From: Sphingomonas spermidinifaciens
GTDB lineage: Bacteria > Pseudomonadota > Alphaproteobacteria > Sphingomonadales > Sphingomonadaceae
Length of the DNA: 64,000 bases
Reading direction: 5' to 3'
Assembly (NCBI RefSeq): GCF_002351485.1
Contig: NZ_NWMW01000001.1
Location: 1 to 64,000 of the forward strand
Of the stretch, positions 17,028 to 26,907 are shown piece after piece. Position numbers and translations under genes: made by a program. A model generated the notes under the pieces. The model was given only the letters and a program-made list of their open reading frames with translations. It had not been told where the DNA came from and did no database searches. The first letter of the stretch is position 1. Every line of letters begins with the position of its first letter.

Positions 17028-18097
17028 AGCGCCTCGCTCAGCCACGCTTCGGCATCGGCGGCGAACGCCTCGCGCACGGCATCCTCGCCGATCCGGTCGA
17101 TCGCATCAGCGACGAAGGCGCGGGTCAGCATCGCCTTGGCCGGCCCTTCGGGCAGGCCGCGCGACTGGAGGTAGAACAATGCCTGTCGGTCGAGTTCGCC
17201 GACCGTTGCGCCATGCGCGCACTTCACATCGTCTGCGAAAATTTCGAGCTCGGGCTTGAGGTTCACCGTCGCCGTCCGGTGCAAGAGAAGCCCGCGAAGC
17301 GACTGTTCGCCATCGGTTTTCTGTGCACCGCGCGCCACATCGACGCGCGCCGCCAGGCTGACGGCCGAACGGTCGGCGGCGACCGCGCGCCAAATCTGGC
17401 GGCTCGCCCCGTCGAGTGCCGCGTGGCGGACGGTCACGGCGCATTCCTGCCGCTGCTCGCCGCGGGTCAGCAGCGCACCCCCCATCTCGGCGAACCCACC
17501 GTCACCGGCGACGACGAGTTCGCCGTCGACGCGGCTCGATGCGCCGCCGGCACCGAGAAAGACACTCGCGAGGCTCGCCGCCTGGCCGATCTCTGCTTCT
17601 TCACGCAATGACACGAAGCCGCTTGCCTGGAGCAGCCGCACCGACCGCATCAGTCGCGCTCCCTCGGCAAGACGGATCGTCGTCAGTCGGTTGGTCCAGC
17701 CATTGCCGACGAACGTTTCAACGACCGACGCCACGGCGTCGCGGCCAAGTTCGATCAGGCCGGGAAGATGGTTCTCGTTGCCGGTCGCGACATGGACGAT
17801 CTGGATGCCGGTGACGGCTCGCTCGGCATCGAGCGTCAACCGCCAGCCGGTCCCCGCCGTCGCCGACCCGAGCGGATGCGCGGTGACAGGCGCGATCGGC
17901 TCGATCGACACTTCACCCGGCGTGCTAAGATCGAGCTGGAACTCACCATCGCGGAACACGAGCCGCGGACCGTCGCCCTCGATCCACAGCCCCTCGATCG
18001 CCGGCACGCCACCGCGCACCGTCGCCCTGGCCGCTTCCAGCGCCGCGAGGTCGGTCCACCGCCAGGCTTCCATCCGGTTGGTGGGCAGCTGCGTCAC
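17024..18097 (-). CDS. sufD: Fe-S assembly scaffold subunit SufD
   Basis: Subunit of the SufBC2D scaffold. 357 residues, on the short side for SufD (about 420 in E. coli), mainly through a reduced N-terminal region. It starts MTQLPTNRMEAWRWTDL, the usual NRxEAWRYT motif, and ends with the beta-helix consensus IFADDVKCAHGATVGELDRQ, YLQSRGLPEGPAKAMLTRAF and IDRIGEDAVREAF. The histidine in KCAHGATVG matches the conserved one needed at the SufB-SufD interface. Confidence 0.95.
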   Translation of the reverse strand: MTQLPTNRMEAWRWTDLAALEAARATVRGGVPAIEGLWIEGDGPRLVFRDGEFQLDLSTPGEVSIEPIAPVTAHPLGSATAGTGWRLTLDAERAVTGIQIVHVATGNENHLPGLIELGRDAVASVVETFVGNGWTNRLTTIRLAEGARLMRSVRLLQASGFVSLREEAEIGQAASLASVFLGAGGASSRVDGELVVAGDGGFAEMGGALLTRGEQRQECAVTVRHAALDGASRQIWRAVAADRSAVSLAARVDVARGAQKTDGEQSLRGLLLHRTATVNLKPELEIFADDVKCAHGATVGELDRQALFYLQSRGLPEGPAKAMLTRAFVADAIDRIGEDAVREAFAADAEAWLSEAL

Positions 18098-18837
18098 GCC
18101 GCGATCGCCCCATAGCCTTCGCGCTCGAGTTCGTGCGCGAGTTCGGGCCCGCCCGAGCGGATGATCCGCCCGTCGGCGAGCACATGCACGAAGTCGGGGC
18201 GGACATAATCGAGCAGGCGCTGATAATGGGTAATCAGCACCACCGCCTTGTCGGGCGCGCGCATGATCCGGTTGATGCCGTCGCCGACGATCCTGAGCGC
18301 GTCGATGTCGAGGCCGCTGTCGGTTTCGTCGAGCACGGCGAGACGTGGGTTCAGAATGCCCATCTGCACCATCTCGTTGCGCTTCTTCTCACCGCCCGAA
18401 AAGCCGACATTGACGGGCCGCTTGAGCATCTCGGCATCCATACCGAGCGCCGCCGCCTGCGCGCGCGCCAGTTTGAGGAACTCGGCGCCGGACAGAGGCT
18501 CTTGCCCGCGCGCGCGCCGCTGACTGTTGAGCGCCTCGCGCAGGAACTGGAGGTTGGAGACGCCGGGAATCTCGACCGGGTACTGGAAGCCGAGGAACAG
18601 GCCGGCGGCGGCGCGCTCATGCGCATCCATCTCGAGCAGGTCGGCGCAGTCGAGCGCGACGGTGCCGCCCGTGACCTCATAGGCCGCCCGCCCGCCGAGG
18701 ACATAGCCGAGCGTCGACTTGCCCGCGCCGTTCGGACCCATGATCGCATGCACTTCGCCAGCATTCACGGCGAGCGAAAGGCCCTTGAGGATCGGCTTGC
18801 CGTCGATTTCGGCGTGAAGATTATCGATTTGAAGCAT
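18094..18837 (-). CDS. sufC: Fe-S assembly ATPase SufC
   Basis: ABC-type ATPase that drives the SufBCD scaffold. 247 residues from the ATG at 18837, giving MLQIDNLHAEIDGKPILKGL. Walker A GPNGAGKST, Q-loop region GFQYPVEIPGVSN, signature FSGGEKKRNEM, Walker B LAVLDETDSGLDIDALRIV and the switch histidine in VLITHYQRLLDYV are present. The 4-base overlap with sufD indicates coupling; a 30-base gap separates it from the upstream small gene. Confidence 0.97.
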   Translation of the reverse strand: MLQIDNLHAEIDGKPILKGLSLAVNAGEVHAIMGPNGAGKSTLGYVLGGRAAYEVTGGTVALDCADLLEMDAHERAAAGLFLGFQYPVEIPGVSNLQFLREALNSQRRARGQEPLSGAEFLKLARAQAAALGMDAEMLKRPVNVGFSGGEKKRNEMVQMGILNPRLAVLDETDSGLDIDALRIVGDGINRIMRAPDKAVVLITHYQRLLDYVRPDFVHVLADGRIIRSGGPELAHELEREGYGAIAA

Positions 18838-18867
18838 GGGCTTGGCTATTCTTCTTCTCAAATACGA

Positions 18868-19166
18868 TCAGGGCTTTGGTGCGTCGGCAAGGTCGCCATC
18901 GTCCTGTTCAGCGGCCACGGGATCTTCGAGCACCTTGCGGGTCGAGGCGTCGACGCGGTCGAACATTGCCGCATCCTCCGGACGCGACGACTTCCGCTTG
19001 GCCGCGCACGTTTTCAGCGCCGCGTCGTGTATCGCGAGGCGGGCCGCGACATCGGCGGGCGGATCAATCATCGCCGGATCAGCATTGATCCGCGACGACA
19101 GGCAGTCGGCATAGGCGGCGACCGCATCGCTCGGCGTGACCTGAGCCGCCAGGATCATCGCTGCGA

Positions 19167-19170
<4 letters not shown>
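18868..19170 (-). CDS. small unknown protein encoded between sufB and sufC
   Basis: 100-residue protein with a short hydrophobic start ([11 protein letters not shown]), two cysteines (AYADCLSS and LKTCAAKR), and a charged C-terminus rich in aspartate and lysine. Its ATG overlaps the sufB stop as ATGA, so it is translationally coupled to sufB. The hydrophobic start could be a short signal peptide for periplasmic export, which would be odd for a cytosolic Fe-S operon. I recognise no family. An in-frame extension upstream to 19443 is only the shadow of sufB. Confidence 0.7.
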
Positions 19171-20641
<1,471 letters not shown>

Positions 20642-20645
<4 letters not shown>

Positions 20646-21076
20646 GCTTCGGCTCCAAGACGCGCAGGTTCGTGCGCGCCGATCAGGTTACTCAGGGTGA
20701 CGCCGGCGAGTGCGCCGCGAACGGCGCCGTTCACCGCGTCCCAGTGCGGACGCACCTCGCATGCGCCCTCGATCGCGCAGTCGTGGCGGCCATGCTCGAC
20801 GCAGGGCGTCATCGCGATTGGCCCCTCGATCGCCTCGACGATGTCGGCGAGGCTGATCGCGGCGGGCGGGCGGGCGAGGCGAAAGCCGCCGCCGGTCCCG
20901 CGCGAGCTTTCGATGAGGCCCGCCGCCGACAAGCGGCTGACAAGCTTCTGCACCGTCGGCAGCGGCAGTCCCGTCTCGACCGCGAGCAGCGTCGCATTGA
21001 GGCGCACCGACCCGCACTGGCGGGCGGCGGCGCGCATCATCACGACGGCATAGTCGGCTTGGGCGGAAAGGCGCAT
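20642..21076 (-). CDS. Rrf2 family regulator of the suf operon
   Basis: 144-residue winged-helix regulator starting [20 protein letters not shown], with [41 protein letters not shown]. Three cysteines ([19 protein letters not shown]) are placed to bind an Fe-S cluster as in IscR/SufR. The ATG at 21076 is preferred over an in-frame TTG at 21085, which lies inside the upstream palindrome. First gene of the suf operon and coupled to sufB, so Fe-S-responsive autoregulation is likely (inferred). Confidence 0.93.
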
Positions 21077-21082
21077 CGGCTC

Positions 21083-21107
21083 CAATCGGATCGTTTCGTT
21101 CCGATTG
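21083..21107. promoter_or_regulatory. 25-bp palindrome, candidate Rrf2/SufR operator
   Basis: Perfect 8-base arms CAATCGGA and TCCGATTG around a 9-base spacer, ending 7 bases before the rrf2 ATG. It overlaps the region where transcription from the promoter at 21109-21137 would start, so binding would block the operon. Confidence 0.6.
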
Positions 21108-21108
21108 C

Positions 21109-21137
21109 CATGTGGGCGCGAAGGGGCAGGGGGTCAA
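21109..21137 (-). promoter_or_regulatory. candidate suf operon promoter
   Basis: On the minus strand TTGACC (21137-21132), 17-base spacer, CACATG (21114-21109). The -35 box is good and the -10 weak. The -35 contains the TGA stop of the upstream AraC gene. A weak -10 fits a promoter needing relief or activation. Confidence 0.4.
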
Positions 21138-21961
21138 GGCTGCTCGGGCGGTGACAGCTCGTTGAACGCGGCGGGTGACAGCGTCATCGCCAGCACCGGG
21201 TCCATGCGCGAGGCGAGCGTGCCCGGCGTGTGGCCGGTGAAGTGCTTGATCTCGCGGATCATGTGCGACTGATCGTAGAAGAGTTCGGCGACCTCGCGCG
21301 GGTCGCCGCCGTCGGCAAGGGCGGTCGCGGCACGCAGCGCCCTGAACTTGCGCTCGAGCAACTTGGGCGGGGCACCGAAATAATGGTTCACCAGACGCAC
21401 GACTTGGCGTGACGAGAGGGGGATCGCATCGAACAGCGCCGCCACGCGCGGCGCCTCGCTTGCGGCGAGCCATTTGCGGACGGTCTCGCAAAGCCGCTGA
21501 TGCTCGGGCGGGATCGACCGGGCGCACGCGAGAAGGAAGCGTTCGACGAGCGCCGCCATCGCCTCGACCGACGTTTCGCCGCGGAGCGCGTCGAGCAGTG
21601 CCGTGCCCGCCGCGCCGAACACGGCCTCGCCATCGGTCACGCGATCGGCGCGTTCGTGCGCGGGGATGCCGATCAGCGCGCCCCAGCCCTGCGGCCGGAG
21701 CGCCGCACCGAAGCAGTGAAAGGGGCCATCGACGCGGTAAGCCGCCGCGCCGGTGCCCGGACCGTTGATCATGATGGGACAGGATGGCTCGGCATGACCA
21801 TCGGGAAAGAACAATTGCCCCTGGCCCTTGAGCATGAAGCGGATTTGTCCCACGTCGGCGCGCTCGATGCCGTCGATCACGGGTTCGTCCGAGCGGTAGA
21901 GATAGAAGATCGTCACGAGCGACGCGACCGCAGCCGAGGGCTGCAGAAACTCGAGTTGCAT
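21134..21961 (-). CDS. AraC family transcriptional regulator
   Basis: 275 residues. The C-terminal region (about 175-265) carries the AraC HTH pair: LSSRQVVRLVNHYFGAPPKLLERKFRALRA and EVAELFYDQSHMIREIKHFTGHTPGTLASR. The N-terminal domain (1-160) starts MQLEFLQPSAAVASLVTIFYLYR and resembles the sensor domain of DUF6597-type AraC proteins. No ligand can be inferred. It is not divergent from a target enzyme; the suf operon follows it immediately on the same strand. Confidence 0.88.
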   Translation of the reverse strand: MQLEFLQPSAAVASLVTIFYLYRSDEPVIDGIERADVGQIRFMLKGQGQLFFPDGHAEPSCPIMINGPGTGAAAYRVDGPFHCFGAALRPQGWGALIGIPAHERADRVTDGEAVFGAAGTALLDALRGETSVEAMAALVERFLLACARSIPPEHQRLCETVRKWLAASEAPRVAALFDAIPLSSRQVVRLVNHYFGAPPKLLERKFRALRAATALADGGDPREVAELFYDQSHMIREIKHFTGHTPGTLASRMDPVLAMTLSPAAFNELSPPEQP

Positions 21962-22056
21962 ACGGCGTTGCTTCCCCGTTCGCGGCGCGACCCTGATGCC
22001 CCCGAGGCGCCCGCGCGACGATCTTTGCTAAACCAGATCAGCAAGGGGAAGCACTA

Positions 22057-22098
22057 ATGCGCAAGCAACCATCCGATGTGGAGCAAATGCGCGCATAA
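22057..22098 (+). CDS. possible 13-residue leader-type peptide
   Basis: ATG to TAA encoding MRKQPSDVEQMRA, with AAGGGGA seven bases before the ATG and a stable hairpin starting five bases after the stop. A good ribosome site plus a following hairpin is what a leader peptide would show, but there is no plus-strand structural gene until hppD, and no amino-acid run. It may be chance. Confidence 0.2.
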   Translation: MRKQPSDVEQMRA

Positions 22099-22102
22099 AA
22101 AA

Positions 22103-22135
22103 GGAGCGGCCATCCCGTGAAGAGATGGCCGCTCC
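22103..22135 (-). terminator. intrinsic terminator, minus strand
   Basis: Perfect 12-base arms GGAGCGGCCATC / GATGGCCGCTCC with a 9-base loop, followed on the minus strand by TTTTTTATG. Strong textbook terminator. It lies 152 bases beyond the sodC stop, so it ends either a long sodC 3' region or a separate small RNA. Confidence 0.85.
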
Positions 22136-22287
22136 GAGAAAAAGGCCCCTGTTAGGAACCTCTTGGGTCGCAGCGGTCGTCTACCCGTCGGCCGCCGAGT
22201 CGGTCTTGTACGGAAATGACAAAAATCGCGGCACGCCGGCATTCGCCGCGCCTTAGCCCAGCTGCTGCGTGCAGGATCGTTATGTCA

Positions 22288-22806
22288 TCAGGCGCGGCGA
22301 AATACGCCACAGGCGATTCGGCTGCCGCTGTTGCCCGCCGGATCGGTGCGCATGTCGTCGGGACCGCTATGGATCATCATCGCCGATCCGTCGCCGTCGA
22401 ACAGCCCGTCGAACGTGCCGCCGGGCAGCGTGACGGTCAGCACGCCGCCGCCATCCGAGCCGACGTCGAGATTGGGCATGTCACCCGCGTGCGGACCGGC
22501 GGGATTCTCCATGCCGTGCTTCTTGGCCATCGGGTTCCAGTGACCGCCCGCCGTCTCGAACGTCGGCGCATCGCAGCGTCCGACGGTGTGGACATGCGCG
22601 CCATGCGCACCGGGCGGCATAGCGCGGCCCTCGACGACGATCTGGATGCCGTCGGTCATCGCGGTTGCTGTCGCGCGGCCGACCGATTGTCCATTGGCGG
22701 TGATGAGGTCAGCCACAGCCGTCGGCTCCGCGCCGCCGCCGCCGCCGTTCATCGTACAGGCCGCGAGCGCAACGCCCGCCAGTACCGCTGTCATTCCGCT
22801 CCGCAT
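22288..22806 (-). CDS. sodC: Cu/Zn superoxide dismutase, lipoprotein
   Basis: 172-residue periplasmic superoxide dismutase. Start ATG at 22806 is fixed by AGGAGG five bases upstream. The N-terminus MRSGMTAVLAGVALAACTMNG is a lipoprotein signal with lipobox LAAC, so the enzyme is probably tethered to a membrane. Metal-ligand motifs GAHGAHVHTVGRC, GGHWNP, GPHAGDMPNL and the active-site arginine/disulfide end GSRIACGVF are present. Divergent from hppD. Confidence 0.93.
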   Translation of the reverse strand: MRSGMTAVLAGVALAACTMNGGGGGAEPTAVADLITANGQSVGRATATAMTDGIQIVVEGRAMPPGAHGAHVHTVGRCDAPTFETAGGHWNPMAKKHGMENPAGPHAGDMPNLDVGSDGGGVLTVTLPGGTFDGLFDGDGSAMMIHSGPDDMRTDPAGNSGSRIACGVFRRA

Positions 22807-22867
22807 GCAATCCTCCTGCCTGTTGTCGGCTTGCGAATGCGCGGGAAGGTGCGCGGTTCCGTTTAGC

Positions 22868-22896
22868 TTGACCGACAGTGGCAATCGCGCGATATT
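22868..22896 (+). promoter_or_regulatory. sigma70-type promoter of hppD
   Basis: TTGACC (22868-22873), 17-base spacer, GATATT (22891-22896). Predicted transcription start is near 22903, inside the palindrome at 22898-22911. Confidence 0.6.
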
Positions 22897-22897
22897 C

Positions 22898-22911
22898 GTA
22901 TCAACTGATAC
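22898..22911. promoter_or_regulatory. candidate repressor operator of hppD
   Basis: Palindrome GTATCA-AC-TGATAC, directly downstream of the -10 box. Half-sites of this size and spacing are typical for MarR-family or similar dimeric repressors. No such regulator gene is in the window. Confidence 0.55.
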
Positions 22912-22928
22912 CATCTATGGAGAGTGCC

Positions 22929-23996
22929 GTGGCGCATATGGACGTCAATCCGCTGGGGCTCGACGGGTTTGAGTTCTGCGAGTTCACCTCGGCCGATCCC
23001 GACCGGATGGCGGAACAGCTGGAGGCGATGGGCTTCACTGCCTTCTCGAACCACCCGGCGCGTGACGTGGTCCGGTTCAAACAGGGACGCATCAACCTTC
23101 TTCTCAACCGGATGTCCGAAGGGCATGCCGCCGACTTCCGTGCCGCGCATGGCCCGTCGGCGGCGGGCATGGCGTTCCGGGTCGCCGACGCCAAGGCGGC
23201 TTTCGACAACGCCGTAGGGCGCGGCGCGACGCCCGCCGACGCAAGCCGCGGCGCGCTGGGCGAGGGCTATGCGCTCGAGGGGATCGGCGGTTCGATGCTG
23301 TACCTCGTCGATCGTCACGGCGCGGCAGGCGGCCTCTACGACGACTGGACGCCGATCGAGGGCGCCGAGGAAGCCGAAGCGCGCAATTCGGTCGGCCTCG
23401 ACCTGCTCGACCACCTGACCCATAATGTGAAGCGCGGCCAGATGCGCGTCTGGTCCGAGTTCTACAACCGGATCTTCAATTTCGAAGAGCAGAAGTATTT
23501 CGATATCAAGGGCAAGGCGACCGGCCTGTTCAGCCAGGCGATGATCGCCCCCGATAAGGCGATCCGCATCCCGCTGAACGAAAGCCAGGACGACAAGAGC
23601 CAGATCGAGGAGTTCATCCGCGATTACAATGGCGAGGGAATCCAGCACCTCGCCTTCACCACCGACGATATCTACACGACGGTCGAGAAGCTGCGGGCGC
23701 GCGGCGTCAAGCTTCAGGACACGATCGAGACCTATTACGAGCTCGTCGACAAGCGCGTGCCGGGGCATGGCGAGGATCTGGAGCGCCTCAAGCGGAACCG
23801 CATCCTGATCGATGGCGATGCGGGCAAAGAGGGCATCCTCCTCCAAATCTTCACCGAGAACCAGTTTGGCCCGATCTTCTTCGAGATCATCCAGCGCAAG
23901 GGTAATGAGGGCTTCGGCAACGGCAATTTCCAGGCGCTGTACGAATCGATCGAGCTGGATCAGATCCGCCGCGGGGTCATCACCGTTGATGCGTGA
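22929..23996 (+). CDS. hppD: 4-hydroxyphenylpyruvate dioxygenase
   Basis: Fe(II) enzyme making homogentisate in tyrosine degradation. About 355 residues. The GTG at 22929 has GGAGAG four bases upstream; ATG 22938 (MDVNPLGLDGFEF) and ATG 22917 are alternatives. Two vicinal-oxygen-chelate domains. Iron ligands are expected in LLDHLTHNV, GIQHLAFTTDDI and the glutamate of FFEIIQRKGNEGFG, all present. It leads an hppD-hmgA-Rieske cluster. Confidence 0.95.
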   Translation: MAHMDVNPLGLDGFEFCEFTSADPDRMAEQLEAMGFTAFSNHPARDVVRFKQGRINLLLNRMSEGHAADFRAAHGPSAAGMAFRVADAKAAFDNAVGRGATPADASRGALGEGYALEGIGGSMLYLVDRHGAAGGLYDDWTPIEGAEEAEARNSVGLDLLDHLTHNVKRGQMRVWSEFYNRIFNFEEQKYFDIKGKATGLFSQAMIAPDKAIRIPLNESQDDKSQIEEFIRDYNGEGIQHLAFTTDDIYTTVEKLRARGVKLQDTIETYYELVDKRVPGHGEDLERLKRNRILIDGDAGKEGILLQIFTENQFGPIFFEIIQRKGNEGFGNGNFQALYESIELDQIRRGVITVDA

Positions 23997-24004
23997 ACCC
24001 AAGC

Positions 24005-24162
24005 CTTTTCCCGTTGCGGGAGAGGGATACCGATGCTCCGCCGCGAAAGCGAGATAGCGTCGCTTGGGTGAGGGATTATGCGCTAGCATCGCGGGCGCTT
24101 ACCCTCACCCAGTTCCGACCAAGCCCCTGCGGGCCTGAGGATGCGCAGAAGGGGAGAGGCAC
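24005..24162. repeat. palindromic repeat between hppD and hmgA
   Basis: Perfect 10-base arms TGGGTGAGGG (24065-24074) and CCCTCACCCA (24102-24111), flanked by CCCGTTGCGGG and AGGGGAGAGG. The last, about seven bases before the hmgA ATG, is a strong Shine-Dalgarno, so the repeat supplies the ribosome site. The 169-bp gap has no other feature. Confidence 0.75.
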
Positions 24163-24165
24163 ACG

Positions 24166-25446
24166 ATGAGCGAAGATTACATCCCCGGCTTCGGCAACCA
24201 CGTCTCGACCGAGGCGGTGCCCGGTGCGCTGCCGATCGGGCGCAACTCGCCGCAGCGGCCTGCCTTCGGCCTCTATGCCGAGCAACTCTCCGGCACCGCC
24301 TTCACCGCCCCCCGGCATGAGAACCGGCGCTCATGGCTCTACCGCCTGCGCCCGACCGCCGAGCATCCGCCGTTCATTCGCTATGAGCGTGCCCGGAAGT
24401 TTGCGCCTGAGTCCGGCGATACGCGGCTCGCCCCCAACCGCCTGCGCTGGGACCCGCAGCCGATGGCGACCGACGTCGATCTCATCGACGGCATGACGAC
24501 GATGCTGACCAATCGGCCGCCCGCCGATCTGGAGGGCGTTGCGCTCCACATCTATGCTGCCGATCGCGACATGGATGCGCGCGTGTTCCAGAATGCGGAC
24601 GGCGAATTGCTCTTCATCCCCGAGCAGGGCCGGCTGACACTGCTGACCGAAATGGGGCGCATCGACCTGTCGCCGGGCCAGATCGCCGTCGTGCCGCGCG
24701 GCGTGCGTTTCCGCGCGCTGCTGCCCGACGGCACGGCGCGCGGCTATGTCGCCGAGAACCACGGCGCGCTGTTCCGGCTGCCCGATCTCGGTCCGATCGG
24801 CGCCAACGGCCTTGCCAACCCTCGCGATTTCGTGACGCCCGTCGCCTGGTTCGAGGATCGCGACGAGCCATTCGAGGTCATCCAGAAGTTCATGGGCGCG
24901 CTCTGGATGACCACGCTCGACCACAGCCCGCTCGACGTTGTTGCATGGCATGGAAACTGCGCGCCCTATCGCTATGATCTAGCGCGGTTCAACACGATCA
25001 ACACCGTCAGCTTCGACCATCCCGATCCGTCGATCTTCACCGTGCTGACCAGCCCCAGCGACGTGCCCGGCCGTGCGAATGCCGACTTCGTGATCTTCCC
25101 GCCGCGCTGGATGGTGGCGGAGGACACGTTCCGCCCGCCCTGGTTCCACCGCAACGTGATGTCGGAGGCGATGGGCCTGATCCACGGTGCCTACGACGCC
25201 AAGGCGGAGGGCTTTCGGCCCGGTGGCCTCAGTCTCCACAACCTGATGGCCGGGCACGGTCCCGACGTGGCGACGTGGGAAAAGGCGAGCGCCGCCGACC
25301 TGAAGCCGCACCGGATCGATGGCACCATGGCATTCATGGTCGAAAGCTGCTGGCCCTATCGCCCGACGCCGCATGCGCTGGCTACCGCGCAGCCCGACTA
25401 TGACGCGGCCTGGGCGCCGTTTCCCAAGGCGAAGCTGCCCGGATGA
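24166..25446 (+). CDS. hmgA: homogentisate 1,2-dioxygenase
   Basis: Opens the ring of homogentisate to maleylacetoacetate. 426 residues, normal. Opening [19 protein letters not shown] and [29 protein letters not shown] are family signatures; the C-terminal cupin carries the iron site region [20 protein letters not shown] and [14 protein letters not shown]. The next steps (maleylacetoacetate isomerase, fumarylacetoacetase) are not in the window. The stop overlaps the start of the Rieske gene as ATGA. Confidence 0.96.
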   Translation: MSEDYIPGFGNHVSTEAVPGALPIGRNSPQRPAFGLYAEQLSGTAFTAPRHENRRSWLYRLRPTAEHPPFIRYERARKFAPESGDTRLAPNRLRWDPQPMATDVDLIDGMTTMLTNRPPADLEGVALHIYAADRDMDARVFQNADGELLFIPEQGRLTLLTEMGRIDLSPGQIAVVPRGVRFRALLPDGTARGYVAENHGALFRLPDLGPIGANGLANPRDFVTPVAWFEDRDEPFEVIQKFMGALWMTTLDHSPLDVVAWHGNCAPYRYDLARFNTINTVSFDHPDPSIFTVLTSPSDVPGRANADFVIFPPRWMVAEDTFRPPWFHRNVMSEAMGLIHGAYDAKAEGFRPGGLSLHNLMAGHGPDVATWEKASAADLKPHRIDGTMAFMVESCWPYRPTPHALATAQPDYDAAWAPFPKAKLPG

Positions 25447-25814
25447 GTGAGGCGCCCGCCGGCGCGCGTGTGTTCGCGACCCCCGCGGGGGTGACGCTCG
25501 GGCCGCTCGACCTGATCGACGACGGGGCCGCGCGCAACTTCGTGCTCCAGCTGCGCGCCGGGCGCTTTCACGGCTTCGTCGTGCGGCGAGGCCATGACGT
25601 CATCGGCTATGTCGATCGCTGCCCGCACATGGGCGTGCCGCTGGCGCAGCAACTCGACGGCTATCTCTCGCCCGGCGGCGATCGCATCGTGTGCAGCTGG
25701 CACGGTGCGGTGTTCCGGGTGGAGGACGGCGAGTGCCTGGGCGGACCATGCCCCGGCACGCGGCTGACGCGGTGGCCCGTGGCCGTTCAGGACGGGCGAA
25801 TCGTCACCGCCTGA
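25443..25814 (+). CDS. Rieske 2Fe-2S ferredoxin-like protein
   Basis: 123-residue single-domain Rieske protein. Cluster motifs C-x-H in RCPHMGVPL and C-x2-H in [20 protein letters not shown]. It has no membrane anchor or catalytic domain, so it would be a soluble electron carrier or a subunit of an oxygenase. Four-base overlap with hmgA implies co-expression with tyrosine catabolism, yet neither HppD nor HmgA needs a Rieske partner. Its 3' end overlaps convergent pyrD by 11 bases. Confidence 0.88.
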   Translation: MSEAPAGARVFATPAGVTLGPLDLIDDGAARNFVLQLRAGRFHGFVVRRGHDVIGYVDRCPHMGVPLAQQLDGYLSPGGDRIVCSWHGAVFRVEDGECLGGPCPGTRLTRWPVAVQDGRIVTA

Positions 25815-26799
25815 GCCCGCGCACGATCTTCGCCGCCAGCCCCGGCCCGTGATATACGAGCGCGGAATAGAGCTGCACCAGCGACGCCCCCGCATCGAGC
25901 CGCGCCTGCGCCTCCGCCGCCGAATCGATCCCGCCCGCCGAGATGATCGGCACCTGCCCGCCCGTCGCCGCGACCGTGTCGGCCAGCATCCGGCGCGCGA
26001 GTGGGGCGAGCGGCTTGCCCGAAAGCCCGCCGGTCTCCGCCGCGTTCGCCGAGCGGAGCGTGTCGGGCCGGGAGAGCGTGGTGTTCGAGACGATCAGCGC
26101 GTCGATGCCATGGTCGATCGCCGCGCGCACCACGACGTCGAGGCCCGAGGAGTCGAGGTCGGGCGCGATCTTGAGGAACAGCGGCACCCGCTCGCCGCCC
26201 CCGCGCCGGGCATCGTCACTGGCGGCCAGCAGCTCGCCCAGCTCCGGCTGGGACTGGAGGTCGCGCAGGCCCGGCGTGTTGGGCGAGCTGATGTTGATCG
26301 TCACATAGTCGGCGAGCGACGCGACCTTCGCCACCGCCGCGGCATAGTCGGCGATGCGGTCGGTCGAGTCCTTGTTGGCGCCCACGTTGATGCCGAGGAT
26401 GCCCGCCTTGCGCCGCGCTGCGCGGATGCGGGGCAGGGCGGCGTCGATGCCGCCATTGTTGAACCCCATTCGGTTGACGACGCCCTCGTCCTCGACCAGC
26501 CGGAATAGCCGCGGCTGCGGATTGCCCGCCTGCGGCCGCGGGGTCAGCGTCCCCACCTCGACGAAGCCGAAGCCCAGACCCAGGAAGCCGTCGATCGCCT
26601 CCGCATCCTTGTCCACGCCTGCAGCGAGGCCGACGGGGTTGGGGAAGTCCAGCCCGGCGATGCGGACCGGCTTCGCCTTCGGACGCGCCGCGAGGGGCGT
26701 CCCCGCCGTGCCCCAGGCCGACAGCATCCGGATCGTCAGGCGGTGCGCCTTTTCGGGATCGAGCGCGAACAGGGCGGGGCGGTAGAGGGGGGCGGCCAT
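25804..26799 (-). CDS. pyrD: dihydroorotate dehydrogenase (quinone), class 2
   Basis: Membrane-associated FMN enzyme oxidising dihydroorotate with quinone in pyrimidine synthesis. 331 residues. The short N-terminal helix region (ALDPEKAHRLTIRML) marks class 2. Seen: NPVGLAAGVDKDAEAIDGFLGLGFGFVEVGT, RMGFNNGGID, INVGANKDS, the active-site serine region TINISSPNTPGLRDLQ, ISNTT-like VSNTTLSRP, GGLSGKPL and ISAGGIDSAAEAQARLDAGASLVQLYSAL. Confidence 0.96.
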   Translation of the reverse strand: MAAPLYRPALFALDPEKAHRLTIRMLSAWGTAGTPLAARPKAKPVRIAGLDFPNPVGLAAGVDKDAEAIDGFLGLGFGFVEVGTLTPRPQAGNPQPRLFRLVEDEGVVNRMGFNNGGIDAALPRIRAARRKAGILGINVGANKDSTDRIADYAAAVAKVASLADYVTINISSPNTPGLRDLQSQPELGELLAASDDARRGGGERVPLFLKIAPDLDSSGLDVVVRAAIDHGIDALIVSNTTLSRPDTLRSANAAETGGLSGKPLAPLARRMLADTVAATGGQVPIISAGGIDSAAEAQARLDAGASLVQLYSALVYHGPGLAAKIVRGLRR

Positions 26800-26907
26800 G
26801 GCCCCAGCCTACTGCCAGCGCCCCTCGATACAGGCTAGGGTTGATTTGCGCGGCCGCATGGGGTTTCGCAGGCGCGAGCGGTCGCTTGGGAACCGCAAAG
26901 GACTATG

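Larger units (their letters stand above)
21962..22287. other. 326-bp gap between AraC gene and sodC
   Basis: Holds no conventional gene. It contains a possible 13-codon plus-strand ORF (22057-22098), a strong minus-strand terminator (22103-22135), and about 150 bases (22136-22287) that would be the 3' untranslated part of the sodC transcript or a small RNA on the minus strand. Confidence 0.5.

Noticed and set aside
26800..26907. Attenuator leader peptide before pheS
   Set aside because: No short frame rich in phenylalanine codons and no pair of alternative hairpins with a T-run.
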